From positions 17,691,547 to 17,755,546 of the forward strand of contig NW_024037058.1 of assembly GCF_015706575.1 (NCBI RefSeq): a stretch of DNA of 64,000 bases, read 5' to 3'. Position 1 is the first letter of the stretch. The number at the start of each line of letters is the position of its first letter. Source of the stretch: Patiria miniata (lineage: Eukaryota; Echinodermata; Asteroidea; Valvatida; Asterinidae). Positions 33,301 to 41,243 of this stretch are shown here, piece after piece. The position numbers and the translations under genes were made by a program. A model generated the notes under the pieces. It searched no databases and was not told the origin of the DNA. It was given only the letters and a program-made list of their open reading frames with translations.

Positions 33301-36300
33301 AAATACACCAAGGATTCCTCAAAAGCTCCCTTGGCACTGTAGCTAGCAAGCCTGAAGACACCTGTAAAGAGAAGACAATGAGAACCAATTACAGTTTTAG
33401 AGATGGGAGGAAAACCCCAGAAGAATAGTCTAGGGAAAACCCATGGAATCAGGTAGGGACTGAAAACCCAATCCACATGTCGACACAGGCAGGACTCGAA
33501 CCCGGGTCACAGCAGTGGAAGGCTAGGAAAGTACTGCTACGCCATTGAACCTGACTCACCTTTGATGTAAAGAAAAGGCACTTGTGACTTTGGTATTGTA
33601 TCTGTTGGGTAGGGTTTCTGGTGTATACAGAAATCTCACACCATTCCACCTTCCTGCCCTCCCTTTTTCTCATCTTCCAGGTAGCTACGAGCCCCCTCTG
33701 ACCAACGTCTTCACCATGCAGTGGTTCCTGACCCTCTTTGCTACCTGTCTTCCCAAGCCGCTGGTACTCCGTGTCTGGGACAGTATCTTCCTAGAAGGCT
33801 CGGAGATCCTACTTCGGGTGGCCATGGCGATCTGGGCCAAACTGGCCGAGTGAGTATTAACTTGAATCCCGTCAGATGCGACACAGTGTCACCGGCGTAA
33901 CAGTTTGGTGGGACCCTGTTGCACTGGGCCATCAACACCAGTGCGTAAACTGTCAATTCTGAGACAGTATTGGGAGCCAATCCCATTGAACAATGCCAGT
34001 GTCGTATCCTGTTGCAGTTGGCTTCCGTAGACTCTGAGGCAGTTTGACTTGTGGGATCTTGTCACACTTGGCAGGCTTCTCACTTTGACCACTGTGCGTG
34101 TAAATCCTGCCTAGAACCACGCTTCACCGGGGCATTTTGTAAAACCTGGCTCCAGAACCATTTAGATTCTTTTGTTGCCCAAACACCCTGGATAAATCAT
34201 ATTGGAGAGATTCGGCATGCGAACAGATTAACACAGGCAGTGTTTAGCTATTTGTTATACGTTATCATCGATTTCGTTGTTTTTTATCTGACGCATCGTA
34301 TGCCTACTTGTAAATATCCGCTTAGCTATAAGGAACCGTTACCAGTGGCAGCATCTGATGGAAGCCTCGTTTCTGTGGCTGAGATTGATTTTAAATACAT
34401 GTTGAGCATTTCATCCTCTCTCAATCAAATCATACATGATGGAAAAAAAATTGACAGAAAAAGAAGAATATTGACAATTTTCAAACTGACATGTAGCAAG
34501 CAATATAACAAATTGTACACGCGTAGCAGAAGGTGAGTTGCATGTGACGTCACTAGATGACGTCACTAAATTGATGACTGCATCCGGTGCGCAAGCATCC
34601 AACCATTCTCATGCTTAAATCTCTCTTATTGCTTTGTCCCCTGCAGTAAACTGATGGAGGTGGAGAGTGCGGATGAGTTCTACAGCACGATGGGTCTCCT
34701 AGGCAACAAGATGCTGAAGGGAGAGATCATCGACGGAGACGAACTCATCCAGGTAAAGGAGAAAAGGCTCGGATACATCGAATTCACTTTGGAAACGCAT
34801 TGTTGTAGTAGAGTCCATCACAAGTCCATCACAATTCCGGTAAAAAAAAAGTCCTTTTATAAGTCAATTCGCAAGCAACAGCGGGTGGACAATTCGTTTG
34901 TGACGGTTCATTTGAACAGCTTGTGACTTGACTTGAGGCCGAAGGACTTGTGATGGACTCAACTTCAACACTATTGAGAAGATTTGGTGTGTTTGTTTTT
35001 GTCTCAAAATTTATGTTCAAATTAATGTCCTTTAGTATTTGCATGAATTCTGCAGGTCTTCGGTTATACTCTGTATGTAGGTCATATATTATACAAAATA
35101 TTGACTCTCTTGAGTGGTGTTGTGAAACTAGCCTCCCGAGGTGAATCATGAAGCATTCTATTTTTTCCGAGGCGAAACCGAGGGAAAATAGAATGCTCCA
35201 TGGATCACAGAGGGAGGCAAGTTTTACTACACTTCAAGATAAAGCCGTCAATATTTGTTTAAATTTAACACCTCTCCCACAGATTCTGCATAATTTTAAG
35301 CAATAACTAAGTAATTTAATCTAAATATAATGAAAATGTACTTCAATTCGAATACAAAATTGGTTGAAAATTTTCCTGCACTTTTTCCAAACTACCCCTT
35401 CGCAAAATGTTGAACCCAGGTACGTGGCGCACGCTAGCGCTTGGGAACAATGCGCACACCCATACCCATACATGCATTTATGCATATATAGTACTTTGGT
35501 TGCTACAGGTATAGTACTTTGGTTACTATGGATATAGTACTTTTGGCCGTGCACAGCAAGATAGCAAAAATAGCGAATACCATATTACTTGCTCCTGGCC
35601 AATCAAGATACAGAATCTGTGGTTGAGGTGTTGTAAACTTGTTTAGCCTCACCAAATTCTGTCTGCTACAGGTTTACCCACAAGCACCTATTCTGCATTG
35701 TATTACATTGTACATGTGTTTTTTCACCAATAAATTTATCCATAAACCGTGTATTGCTTGGGCGGTTTTTGGTGCAGTGTAGTGAGTAACGGCCAGGGTG
35801 GATTGGGGTTGTCTGGCTTTACAGTTCTGTATGCCTCAAGATCATGAAAAACAAAATGGTTGTATGATATCACTCTGATGGAATTAGTGTTAAAGATGGA
35901 ATTCCTCTTAACTTTGTCAAAGATTGACCAGCTTTATCCGGGTTTTAATAGTCGCACTATGATGTATCACATTCTTGTTGAGATTATTTTGTACACTTAG
36001 CGAGTTCATTTTATATTTTGCCATTAACCCTCCCGCTATATTAAGCAGTCACAGACAGTCAAAATTCACTTCCACTTCCCCTGCTAATAACAAAGGCTGG
36101 TCAGCAGCAGTCAGATCACATGTCAAGCAAGCACTAACTATGTCTAGTCAAACTAAGTCAACAGACAAAGCAGGCAAGTTGTGGTCACAGCTGTTTTATC
36201 ACTCACCTGGAGTCAAAGCATAGCTGTATCAAGTTACTTAATCAGTCCCAGCCAGTCAATCCTGCTTTATGTAGGCTGGGAATTCTTACGGGGCAAAAAC

Positions 36301-39300
36301 AGTAACTTGATTGATTTTGACCACAAGGACAACTTGGCACAGAATGTATGTTTGCATGGGAGGGTTAAAGAGAGAATTTTGAGAATTTTTTTTTTTTTTA
36401 TTAATCTGATTTCTCAACAGACCATTTACTCCCTGGCACCGTTTCCCTTCCCCCATCTGAACGAGATCCGGGAGAAGTACATGTTCAGCATCACCCCCTT
36501 CGCCCCCCTGGGCTCCCTCCCCGAGAAGTCCGAGGGAGGAGCCAAAGGGAGGGGCGGGGCTGGGGGAGGAAGGGGCGGGGACACCGGGCACGGAGGGAGT
36601 AAGAAGGAAGGAGGGAAGAGCGACGAGGAGGGTGATCTGGACGAGGATGAGATCATGCTGACCTGCTTCACCAGCTTGTTCCCGATACCGTCGTCGCCCT
36701 CCAGGGGCCGTTTGGAAGCAGGTATGGGATATCCTTAAATTAAGAATCTTATATTGGGTTTTGCCCTTCATTGACGTATTTTCATAATTACTGTCAGTGC
36801 TGTCACAGGGCTTGAGAGAAATTTTTTACAGGATTGTAAAATTCGGGTGGGACTCGAACCCTTGACCTCCTGCCCACTAGTGTAGTAATCACTCAGTAAC
36901 CGAACCCAGGGCTGGTTGGTTCAGATCTGACAAAGCAGTGAGCGCCGCAATCAACTCTATTTTGCGCGATGAAATTTGATGTTTTTTATTAAGCACTCCC
37001 TCCCAGATGGTTTGGGTAGGGTCCTGATCAGAGTGTAGTAGTGATAAGGGATTGAATAGAACTGGACAAGCCTAGAATAACTCAGCTGGCTTAGTCTGAC
37101 TAATTTTAAGAATTGTAGGTTTGAGTTGCGCCTAAGTATAATACAAAAACAAATAGTCAGATACCAAGAGCCTTTGTTTTTTCAAAGCAATGGTCAAGGA
37201 TTTTTTATTACATTTACTTATATACTTTTCACACTAGTGTGCTGTACATGTTAGTCTTGTGCTGTAAGTTTTTAAAAAAAAGCTTAGCAATTGTTAGTTT
37301 TTGTCGAAATGAATAAGTTTGTCATATTGAATAAACCTGTTAACTAAAACACTCAAAAACAAAATTTCAGTCAATTGAGTTAACTTGTTCTTCATAGAAC
37401 AGTACAGATTTCTTAAAAAAAGACATATGTCTACAAAAAAAATCACATGTGCTCAATGAACTGGATTGTTAAAAATTCTGACTAATTATTGCAGGTGAGA
37501 AAGGCGAGCAGTCGGCCGTCAGTCCCAGCGACATCACCCGGGTCAGTCCTGGTGCGTACGGAGCCAGCTCCAGTGAGGACGGCCTGAGCCAGAGGCTGTC
37601 CACGGCAATGCTGGAGAGAATGAACACGGACATCTACGCCCTCAAGAAGCAGTACTGGCGCATACAGAGAAGGCAACAGCAGGCCCACGTCATCTACAGC
37701 TCTGGCAACAAGGAAGAGGACAGAGGTACATTCATTTTCATAGTGGGAAAAGTAACACCAGACAGTAGACAAGTACTGACATTTCCCAACCCCCAAGGAC
37801 AGAAATGGGTGAATCTTTTGTTCACTGTGAGTGCGTTCTTAGTGTTTGAGCAAGAATTATGGTGAACCATTAACCATAGAGTATTTTCTTACCCATGCTA
37901 GTCACAGTGTTGTAGTCAAGCCCACCACAAGTCCATCACAAGTCCTTTCACATAAGTAAATCACAAGTACAGTGGAACACCGCTATAATGAACATCGTTG
38001 GATCCACAGAAAGTGTTCGTAATAACGATCGTTTGGTATAGCGATTTTGACCGCCGGTACCCTCTTTTGACCATAACCGACATTTCTCACGAGTGGTTTT
38101 CCCTTCTTTTCCTTGTGGGAATAATATTCATCTAACTCTTCAACATTCAAACACGATGTAACTATGGGTCGTTTGATGTTCGGGAATTAAAAGTGGCCCA
38201 AGTAGTGTTTAATACATGTACAACCGGTAGAATTTTTGTTAATCTGTTGACTTTTTTTAACAACAATGTTCGGTACGTTTTGTACATTAAAACCGGGAGC
38301 CTAGGATGATGTTCGGTATAGCGGAACATTCGGTATAGCGGCGTTCGGTATAGCAGCGTTACACTGTACTTGTAACAGGGGAGGATAACAAAGGAATGCG
38401 TTGGTTACAATTCATTTGAATAGCTTGTGACTTGACTTGAGACTGGAGGACTTGTGGTGGACTTGTGGTGGACTTGTGATTGACTTGTGGTGGACTTGTG
38501 GTGGACTTGTGGTGGACTTGTGGTGGACTTGTGGTGGACTTGTGATTGACTTGTGGTGGACTTGTGGTGGACTTGTGGTGGACTTGTGGTGGACTTGTGG
38601 TGGACTTGTGATTGACTTGTGGTGGACTTGTGGTGGACTTGTGGTGGACTTGTGGTGGACTTGTGAACGACTTGTGAACGACTTGTGAACGACTTGTGAA
38701 CGACTTGTGAACGACTTGTGAACGACTTGTGAACGACTTGTGGTGGACTTGCGGTGGACTTGCGGTGGACTTGCGGTGGACTTGCGATGGACTTGCGATG
38801 GACTTGCGATGGACTTGCGATGGACTTGCGATGGACTTGCGATGGACTTGTGATGGACTTGTGAGAATTTGTGAAGACTTGTGATGGACTCGACTACAAA
38901 ACACTGGGTAGTTGACTCTGTCAAAGGCATTTCGTTGTCATCGGTATCTCCTGTTACTCGTGGCCTTTTTGGTGATTTGACTTGTGATGGACTAGCAGTT
39001 GATCTGTGATTTGACTTGGGATTTCACTTGAGAAGGACTTGTGATGGAGTTGTGTTTAAATATGATTTTCCTTGTGATTTGACTTGTGATTGACTTTAAA
39101 TTTGACTGTGAATTTGACCTCTGATTTGCCTTTTGATTTTACTTGTGATTGACTTGACTACAACTCTGGTGCTTTCACAAATTTTCACAATTTTAAAAAA
39201 AAAGCAAATTTAATGTTCTAAATTGGCGTGAGTAACTCACAAAGTGATTTAAGCCTCATTTTGCTGGATCGGTATGTCGATTGCTACCATTTGTAATATG

Positions 39301-40727
39301 TAAGGTATGTTTGATTGCTCCCAGGACGGAGGCATAAGGAACCCAAGAGGAACTTCTCCACCAGCCTAGACTCACCATCAGCAATAAACCACCTACTCAT
39401 CGGGAAACATGGCAAGTAGACAGTTTGTAACAGTAGGTTCTTTGTCAAACTGGCTTGGTAAAAGCAAACCCCCCCCCCCAACAAAAAATACTAAGAGACC
39501 ATCAAGAGTGACTCAAAAGGGCAGATAGAGTACAAGTGCAAAACTAACTTATTGATTGTAACCATGTGGGTTTTTGTGTGTTCCCATTTTAACAGTGTAT
39601 ATTAGTAGACAAAGTAACTCAAAAAATGTCAGCTATTGACACAGCAGTGAAACTTTCAACACCACAATTCCCCGCAGTTCTGATTTTTGGGCCAGTGATA
39701 CCAATAACAGTTACCAAATGTACACTCTTTGTTTACAGGTCTGGGCAAAAAGAATCGCAAGGTCGCAGTCGGCGTTCCGACAAAGATTGCCAATCAAAAG
39801 TCTCCGTCCACAAGCAGTATAGGAGGGCACGGAAGCAGCCAATCTGTGACAGAGACCATCGATGATGACACCAACGGGACGAGGACGGAAGAAGCAAGAC
39901 CGGTAAAACTAGAAGGGGAGCCGGAAGAGAATGTTGGATCTCAGAATGAGACAGAGTGTGCAGCTGAGGAAAATGCTAGGGAGGAGGATAATGTAGAGAA
40001 GGATGAAGATGATGAATTAGCAACAGTGTCCGTTGAACCACCAGTCGGTTTACTTATTGACTTCGGGAGTCCCCAACATTTAGCTAGTGGGGGTAAATGC
40101 AAGCTTGCTGAGGATTCCTGTAACATTACATTGGACGATACTGCGGATCCAGCTGTCGGCCATTCTGAGCAGAATGGCTCTGTGTCGCACGGAGAGAAAC
40201 CGGGAGATGACAGGAGGGAATCAACAATGGACACGGAACGTAGGAGAAGCGTCGCAGATGAGCCGTCGCGGTCCAAATTGGCGGCCCCATCCAGAGAGAC
40301 GGGTACAGTGAGCCCGTTAGTCCAGGAGCGACGGTTCAACTTTGCCACGGAGGCCTACAAGCCAGAGCTGGGTCAGAGTGCCGTGGAAGGCACGGGCAAC
40401 CCTAAGATGTACGGCCAGTCCAACGCCTACCGGCCGTGGCTCAACGCGTCCACGTGCTCGGACTCGGACTCGGACTCGGCCGACAACAACGACGACGAAG
40501 AGAGAGGGCCATCGTCCGCCAAGAACAAAACTGTCCAGGCTTACAATCCCTTCCCTGCCCGTCGGCTGAAAAGCGAAAAGGACCGAACGCGGACCCGGCT
40601 CAAAGTGGGTCTGTATAAAGCAGGGGATCGGGGACATGAGAACGGACTGAACCCCAAGGATAGACGCTGTGTCAACCAACAGCTGGGAAACAGCTCAAGG
40701 GGGGTGAAACTGGCGGGCAGATTCTAA
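11726..40727 (+). CDS. TBC1D30: TBC1D30 orthologue, Rab GTPase-activating protein, complete, 12 exons
   Basis: Exons 11726-12353, 25904-26068, 27332-27393, 28586-28777, 29825-30010, 32961-33120, 33681-33849, 34647-34752, 36421-36721, 37495-37725, 39325-39411 and 39739-40727 join in frame to 1091 codons plus TAA. In order: an acidic/serine-rich N-terminus, a coiled coil (about residues 210-265), a TBC domain (about 290-530), a Gly/Lys-rich acidic insert in exon 9 and a long disordered tail. The arginine-finger motif IVKDLHR (R353) and glutamine finger YCQ (Y387, Q389) are both intact, so GAP activity is expected. FNDRSNPDDD, TNVFTMQWFLTLFAT and SADEFYSTMG identify TBC1D30 rather than other TBC proteins. 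The human protein is reported to act on RAB8A and to restrain primary cilium formation. Intron 11 is GC-AG. The 13.5-kb first intron is mostly repeats. The ATG at 11726 was chosen because its frame runs to conserved sequence; an out-of-frame ATG lies 8 bp upstream. Confidence 0.95.
12419..14291. other. TBC1D30 intron 1, proximal part
   Basis: A repeat fragment near 12745-12830 related to 6195-6400; otherwise AT-rich with TACATGTA-rich stretches around 13960-14080. An open frame at 13204-13557 has no recognisable protein character. Confidence 0.5.
14292..14409. repeat. Foldback element with telomere-like core
   Basis: A perfect 28-bp inverted repeat (14292-14319 and 14382-14409), each arm containing two ATGTTCCGAC words. 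It encloses GGTTAGGGTTAGGGTTAGGG at 14341, about four TTAGGG units. Confidence 0.9.
14410..16084. other. TBC1D30 intron 1, no recognised genes
   Basis: AT-rich with short poly-C and poly-A runs. Open frames here (for example 15669-15989) show no family motif. Nothing else seen. Confidence 0.5.
16085..16410 (+). repeat. Dispersed repeat, copy 1 of a pair with 19440-19755
   Basis: Shared blocks include AGTTTAGGGGTTTTCTGT and GAAAACATTTGT, and AGCAAAATATC before GCAGCTTTTGGTG. Same orientation as the second copy. Confidence 0.7.
16664..17193. mobile_element. MITE, TAAAGCTRCRGTCCATCATT family, copy 1
   Basis: TAAAGCTGCGGTCCATCATT at the left is the near-inverse of AATGATGGACTGTACCTTTA at the right. 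Similar to 18547-19080. It abuts the next element with no spacer. Confidence 0.8.
17190..17723. mobile_element. MITE, TTAAAGGGAATRTAC family, copy 1
   Basis: TTAAAGGGAATATACAACAT at the left is the near-inverse of ATGATGTACATTCCCTTTAA at the right. Same family as 26603-27126 (shared GGCACCTGGT, GGTATTTTTGTAT and CAGGGAACCAGACTAC). Non-coding. Confidence 0.82.
18045..18330 (-). repeat. GACTG-rich dispersed repeat, pair with 36035-36300
   Basis: GCAGGATTGACTGGCTGTGA occurs inverted near 36250-36275, with GCTGGGAATTC/GAGTTCCCAGC-like ends in both. Family unknown. Confidence 0.5.
18547..19080. mobile_element. MITE, TAAAGCTRCRGTCCATCATT family, copy 2
   Basis: Same orientation and near-full-length match to 16664-17193 (for example ACATACTTGGTTGAAAGATA and GCAATCAGCTCAGTGAGAAC). 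The right terminal repeat is lost or degraded. Confidence 0.75.
19100..19435. repeat. Repeat rich in CCTCCAAT/ATTGGAGG words
   Basis: CCCTCCAATGCATGCC near the left and inverted GGCATTGGCATAACC-type words near the right suggest a degenerate foldback. Open frames across it are low complexity. Confidence 0.4.
19440..19755 (+). repeat. Dispersed repeat, copy 2 of pair with 16085-16410
   Basis: Carries AGTTTAGGGGTTTTCTGT and GCAAAATATCAAACATTCTG, like the first copy, with an internal poly-A expansion. Confidence 0.7.
20205..20971. repeat. 31-bp minisatellite, about 24 copies
   Basis: The unit reads approximately GGGTAGGCAGGGTGCAGGGG + TCATCGAACAC. A marked variant unit (GCACATGGGTAGAAAGGG) starts at 20263, 20542 and 20759, spaced by 9 and 7 units, showing higher-order amplification. 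G-rich on the plus strand. It lies in TBC1D30 intron 1 and is flanked by sequence resembling 29545-29720. Confidence 0.92.
22334..22630. mobile_element. MITE, GGGCCATTCTATAAATTTAG family, short form
   Basis: Left GGGCCATTCTATAAATTTAG is the near-inverse of right AAATTTATAGAATGACCC. Interior shares GGACGACTGCAT and TAACAGGGACAGGGAAA with the longer copy at 41244-42302. Confidence 0.82.
22737..22906 (-). repeat. Dispersed repeat, pair with 27678-27868
   Basis: Ends CTAGGGAGTTAAGG, the inverse of the start of the 27678 copy; both contain AGGAACCAT and CCAACACCAT. Confidence 0.6.
23080..23790. repeat. Degenerate tandem repeat carrying TGACGTCA palindromes
   Basis: Perfect TGACGTCA at 23084, 23095, 23115, 23242, 23398, 23521 and 23672, plus one-base variants at 23231 and 23510. 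The spacers repeat a degraded ACTGTAAGTCCGATTGG and GAAACTTGGTATGTAGGTAG motif every 120-160 bp. TGACGTCA is the consensus site of CREB/ATF bZIP proteins. Confidence 0.75.
23981..25525. mobile_element. hAT-type non-autonomous transposon, 1.5 kb, perfect 8-bp duplication
   Basis: Left end CAGTGTTCTAGCCAGG and right end CCTGGCTAGAACACTG are perfect inverses over 16 bp. TTTAGGTT flanks both sides (23973-23980 and 25526-25533). No convincing transposase frame. The interior has GCTACGC repeats near 24010-24080 and an extreme GC block near 24770-24840. Confidence 0.92.
25904..26068 (+). CDS. TBC1D30: TBC1D30 exon 2 (coiled coil)
   Basis: Acceptor CCCCAAG, donor GTAAGG. It encodes IHELQEMVRDLQHTVAVLSG and LIKQLKRRDRYIAKLNKNQD, a heptad-like amphipathic helix before the TBC domain. 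Phases 1 and 1. Confidence 0.93.
26128..26275 (-). repeat. SINE-like repeat, pair with 36752-36915
   Basis: TTTGCCCTTCACTG, then GGGCTTCGAACCCATGACCT (inverted B box) and CCTCCTGC, shared with the second copy. Confidence 0.6.
26603..27126. mobile_element. MITE, TTAAAGGGAATRTAC family, copy 2
   Basis: Full-length relative of 17190-17723 with ends CTTTAAAGGGAAAATACAAC and (inverse) GATGTATATCCCCTTTAA. It lies in TBC1D30 intron 2. Confidence 0.82.
27332..27393 (+). CDS. TBC1D30: TBC1D30 exon 3
   Basis: A 62-bp exon. Acceptor TTTCAAG, donor GTACAC. It encodes VDARLKFSIEPLPGKRAFRQ. It starts after phase 1 and ends in phase 0. Confidence 0.92.
27678..27868 (+). repeat. Dispersed repeat, pair with 22737-22906
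   Basis: Begins TTAACCCTAACTCCCTAGGG, then AGGAACCAT and CCAACACCATATGG. It abuts the Harbinger-like element. Confidence 0.6.
27885..28259 (-). mobile_element. Harbinger-like MITE, family II
   Basis: GGCCAAAAAAAAAAGTCTCC and inverse end; TTA duplication at 27882-27884 and 28260-28262. Opposite orientation to 9330-9699. It lies in TBC1D30 intron 3. Confidence 0.88.
28586..28777 (+). CDS. TBC1D30: TBC1D30 exon 4 (start of TBC domain)
   Basis: 64 codons in phase 0: WYDALRAVGRLPKGLPQEF, then FNDRSNPDDDTLGVQIVK. Acceptor AATTCAG, donor GTGGGT. The arginine-finger motif begins at its last three residues. Confidence 0.94.
29203..29351. repeat. Small foldback element
   Basis: TTAACCCTCCTATGG at the left and ATATAGGGAGGGTTAA at the right form an inverted pair. 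TBC1D30 intron 4. Confidence 0.6.
29825..30010 (+). CDS. TBC1D30: TBC1D30 exon 5 (Arg and Gln fingers)
   Basis: 62 codons in phase 0 beginning DLHRTGC and containing VGYCQGFN. Arg353 and Gln389 are the two catalytic fingers of TBC GAPs. Acceptor CCCTGCAG, donor GTAGGC. Confidence 0.95.
31485..31740. repeat. Degenerate GGGCCCAATTTC-family repeat
   Basis: Starts GGGCCCAATTTCGCGG and repeats CTGCTAAGCA/TGCTCAGCA words like the intact copy at 32080-32340. Right end unclear. Confidence 0.45.
32080..32340. mobile_element. MITE with GGGCCCAATTTCATGGCTT ends
   Basis: Left GGGCCCAATTTCATGGCTTG is the inverse of right AGAGCCATGAAATTGGGCCC apart from a few positions. 261 bp, non-coding. TBC1D30 intron 5. 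Confidence 0.85.
32591..32771 (+). mobile_element. MITE with GGTTCGTTAGT ends (copy 1)
   Basis: GGTTCGTTAGTGTGACGTCA at the left and GTTTTTACTAACGAACC at the right are inverted. The interior CTAGTAATCAGTGG and ATGGGCGCTAG match the copy at 57927-58065 in reverse. Confidence 0.82.
32961..33120 (+). CDS. TBC1D30: TBC1D30 exon 6
   Basis: Acceptor CAACAACAG, donor GTTAGA. It encodes VMIFLIDHVLPDSYFANNLR and MAVFRELL. It ends in phase 1. Confidence 0.94.
33282..33560 (-). mobile_element. tRNA-derived SINE
   Basis: Reverse-oriented relative of 59872-60140. Inverted B box (GACTCGAACCCGGGTCACAG) and body words such as CTGAAAACCCAATCCACATG. TBC1D30 intron 6. Confidence 0.8.
33681..33849 (+). CDS. 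TBC1D30: TBC1D30 exon 7
   Basis: Acceptor CTTCCAG, donor GTGAGT. It encodes SYEPPLTNVFTMQWFLTLFA and VWDSIFLEGSEILLR. It ends in phase 2, splitting an Asp codon. Confidence 0.94.
34051..34536 (+). other. 161-codon open stretch in TBC1D30 intron 7
   Basis: Unusually long open frame for this AT-rich intron. It includes a hydrophobic run (VFSYLLYVIIDFVVFYLTH), then a basic stretch, and its stop falls inside a consensus splice donor (CAGAAG/GTGAGT at 34533-34534). No acceptor was identified and no family recognised. It may be chance or a cryptic exon. Confidence 0.25.
34647..34752 (+). CDS. TBC1D30: TBC1D30 exon 8
   Basis: Acceptor CCCTGCAG, donor GTAAAG. It encodes KLMEVESADEFYSTMGLLG and ends ELIQ in phase 0. 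Confidence 0.93.
34797..34971. mobile_element. Short MITE of the GTCCATCACAAGTCC family
   Basis: GAGTCCATCACAAGTCCATC at the left and inverse GGACTTGTGATGGACTC at the right. A miniature of the element at 37905-38906. TBC1D30 intron 8. Confidence 0.75.
35098..35636 (+). mobile_element. 540-bp dispersed element with long hairpin (copy 2)
   Basis: Matches 8222-8764 along its length and keeps the hairpin (CGAGGCGAAACCGAGGG loop) and the TAGTACTTTGGTTGCTACAG repeats. TBC1D30 intron 8. Confidence 0.75.
36023..36369. repeat. Foldback-like repeat with TTAACCCTCCC ends
   Basis: ATTAACCCTCCCGC at the left and GGGAGGGTTAAAG at the right are inverted. The interior contains the GACTG-rich repeat shared with 18045-18330. 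Confidence 0.5.
36421..36721 (+). CDS. TBC1D30: TBC1D30 exon 9 (end of TBC region, Gly-rich insert)
   Basis: Acceptor TCTCAACAG after a T-rich tract, donor GTATGG. It encodes TIYSLAPFPFPHLNEIREKY, then a GC-rich insert of Gly, Arg and Lys followed by DEEGDLDEDE. The insert is low complexity and probably disordered. Confidence 0.93.
36752..36915 (-). repeat. SINE-like repeat, pair with 26128-26275
   Basis: TTTTGCCCTTCATTGACGTA, then GGGACTCGAACCCTTGACCT (inverted B box). TBC1D30 intron 9. Confidence 0.6.
37495..37725 (+). CDS. TBC1D30: TBC1D30 exon 10
   Basis: Acceptor TTATTGCAG, donor GTACAT. It encodes MLERMNTDIYALKKQYWRIQ and QQQAHVIY, a basic helical block conserved in vertebrate TBC1D30. 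Phases 1 and 1. Confidence 0.93.
37970..38366. mobile_element. pogo/Tigger-like MITE (Tc1-mariner), nested
   Basis: CAGTGGAACACCGCTATAAT at the left and (inverse) CAGTGTAACGCTGCTATACC at the right, with flanking TA dinucleotides (37968-37969 and 38367-38368). The right side repeats GTTCGGTATAGCGG. Inserted into the element at 37905-38906. Confidence 0.85.
38447..38890. repeat. 11-bp minisatellite, about 40 copies
   Basis: Unit GACTTGTGGTG with zones GTGGTG (every sixth unit GTGATT, a 66-bp super-unit at 38476, 38542 and 38608), then GTGAAC, GCGGTG and GCGATG variants. The unit is a piece of the host element's terminal CACAAGTCC motif. It lies in TBC1D30 intron 10. Confidence 0.93.
39325..39411 (+). 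CDS. TBC1D30: TBC1D30 exon 11 (GC donor)
   Basis: Acceptor GCTCCCAG. It encodes NFSTSLDSPSAINHLLIGKH. Only a GC donor (ATG/GCAAGT at 39411/39412) keeps the frame into exon 12; the nearby GT at 39416 would shift it. Confidence 0.88.
39739..40727 (+). CDS. TBC1D30: TBC1D30 exon 12 (terminal coding exon)
   Basis: Acceptor TTGTTTACAG. A 989-bp open frame encodes an acidic, Ser/Asp-rich tail including CSDSDSDSADNNDDEERG, then AYNPFPARRLKSEKDRTR. TAA at 40725-40727. Confidence 0.93.
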
Positions 40728-41243
40728 AAAGTGGTATTTATTTTGCGCACTTAACAAATCATTAGCATTAGGGGGAGGGGCTGCAGCCATCGTTTTCAAT
40801 TGTCTGTCTGCATTTTACCAACCTGGATCCACCACTGAAAACCACTTCACCTGTGGTTTTTCAATTGTCATGACTACATGCCCTTGCAGTTAATTGGTCG
40901 ACTGTACACAGAAGTGTGGTACTATTCATTTTTGAAACTCTTAAAACAGATGTCACAAACCATGTTAGCATTGTTACTTCCAGTACTTCAAACACAGCTC
41001 AGGATTTCATGTTATACCAAAAATATGTCAATTGTTTCCTTAGGTGATGTAGAACACTTCTTGGTAACAATTTCCAGTGCTGTGTACTTACATATTTAGT
41101 GAAGACGGTAGCTTGCATGAGTCTAAGCTTTTTAAGATTTAGAAAGCAGTTATTGTTGAGTAATGTATCAGCAATTCTTTCGATTCAGAAGATTATGTGA
41201 CATCTCTGTCATTTCAGCCATACCTAGATGGACATTTCAAGAT

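Larger units (their letters stand above)
37905..38906. mobile_element. CAGTGTT-ended DNA element, interrupted by a pogo-like MITE and an expanded minisatellite
   Basis: CAGTGTTGTAGTCAAG at the left is the near-inverse of CGACTACAAAACACTG at the right, each followed by CACAAGTCC words. The CAGTG end suggests hAT, but no clear 8-bp duplication was found. A related, partly degraded copy follows at about 38950-39170. Confidence 0.7.

Noticed and set aside
36286-36771. 161-codon minus-strand frame
   Set aside because: Antisense shadow of TBC1D30 exon 9, produced by its GC-rich coding sequence.
38359-38930. Minus-strand frames of 172 and 181 codons rich in Ser, His and Pro (KSTTSPPQV repeats)
   Set aside because: Pure translation of the 11-bp minisatellite (33-nt, 11-residue period) in a TBC1D30 intron; open in more than one frame.
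39941-40679. Minus-strand frames of 120-135 codons
   Set aside because: Antisense shadows of the long TBC1D30 terminal exon.
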